64,000 bases of DNA, from the NCBI RefSeq assembly GCF_041429795.1, contig NZ_CP163424.1, positions 1,614,001 to 1,678,000 of the forward strand. The letters are read 5' to 3'. The stretch is from Algimonas porphyrae (GTDB taxonomy: Bacteria > Pseudomonadota > Alphaproteobacteria > Caulobacterales > Maricaulaceae). The notes under the pieces were generated by a model. That model saw only the letters and a program-made list of their open reading frames with translations, was not told the origin of the DNA and did no database searches. A program made the position numbers and the translations under genes. Shown here in pieces: positions 63,888-64,000 of the stretch (position 1 is the stretch's first letter; every line of letters starts with the position of its first letter).

Positions 63888-64000
63888 CTATTCCGCCGGG
63901 TCGTCTGAGGATTGCTCCGTGCCTGTTTCCGGTAGTTCCATTTCGATCGACAGGCCTGATGACAGTCGGTCCTCTTCCGGAACGGTCTGGATATCCTCGA
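63888..64000 (-). CDS. DUF547 protein (tandem copy 3), C-terminus only, cut by the window edge
   Basis: Reading from 64000 down to the stop at 63888-63890 gives EDIQTVPEEDRLSSGLSIEM followed by an acidic tail (TEQSSDDPAE), the same ending as copies 1 and 2. The DNA at 63961-64000 matches that of copy 2 with three differences. The remainder of the gene lies beyond the right edge. Confidence 0.8.
   Translation of the reverse strand, partial: EDIQTVPEEDRLSSGLSIEMELPETGTEQSSDDPAE

Overview
The window is one contiguous stretch of an alphaproteobacterial chromosome. It is moderately GC-rich and densely coded, with many 4-bp ATGA/GTGA gene overlaps. Several arrangements typical of the class are present: rpmF-eno-ftsB-pdhA; a pyruvate dehydrogenase locus whose E1-beta carries its own lipoyl domain; a fused ispDF; dusB-ntrBC-ntrYX-trkA-(trkH)-hfq-hflX; and a split cytochrome c maturation set. 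Together with carotenoid genes and TonB/ExbD-type and M16/M24 peptidase genes, this suggests a pigmented aerobic member of the Caulobacterales/Maricaulales/Hyphomonadaceae type. That placement is inference; no rRNA is present to confirm it.

Left end (1-6250, + strand): a probable envelope-lipid or glycoconjugate cluster. It holds the C-terminus of a GNAT-fold acyltransferase, two paralogous MobA-like nucleotidyltransferases, a Wzx-like flippase, an HAD-IB phosphatase, an ATP-grasp ligase and an LpxO-like aspartyl/asparaginyl hydroxylase. I see it as a candidate pathway for making, activating and exporting a decorated lipid head group, possibly a sphingolipid.

6285-10612 (- strand): two small membrane proteins, one frameshifted, and a two-domain M16 metalloprotease lipoprotein. 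10685-13250: arfB, rpmF, eno and ftsB. 13329-21626: pdhA, pdhB, pdhC and lpd, interleaved with small accessory genes (DUF3291, MAPEG, NTF2-like lipoprotein, DUF2834). 21623-26952: acyltransferase-3, an SDR, lipA, a RatA/COQ10-like protein, a CinA-type amidase and ispDF. LipA makes the lipoyl groups that the PDH complex uses.

26988-38838 (+ strand): the nitrogen-regulation and potassium block (dusB, ntrB, ntrC, ntrY, ntrX, trkA, trkH, hfq, hflX). Neither NtrC nor NtrX shows a GAFTGA sigma54 loop. 38835-42262: mazG coupled to ccmABCD on the - strand, with ccmE divergent; ccmD is only 35 codons. 42449-46524: an amidohydrolase and the carotenoid genes crtY (frameshifted as given) and crtI. 46618-49989: small membrane proteins, a SixA-type phosphatase, a DUF481 porin-like protein and serS.

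49990-50841 has no supported protein gene. It contains a 141-bp nested inverted repeat followed by about 400 bp with many strong complementary segments, which I regard as a candidate structured RNA or mobile structured element. 50842-57744 (- strand): a PLP decarboxylase, aminopeptidase P, prmA and a UvrD-type helicase. A 43-codon + strand gene with its own terminator lies between the last two pairs.

57855-64000: small exported and accessory proteins (an IscU-like scaffold lacking one Cys, an orphan ExbD, a START/AHSA1 protein, an EF-hand protein, DUF1328), then three tandem DUF547 paralogues running off the right edge. No tRNA, rRNA, insertion sequence or CRISPR array was recognised.
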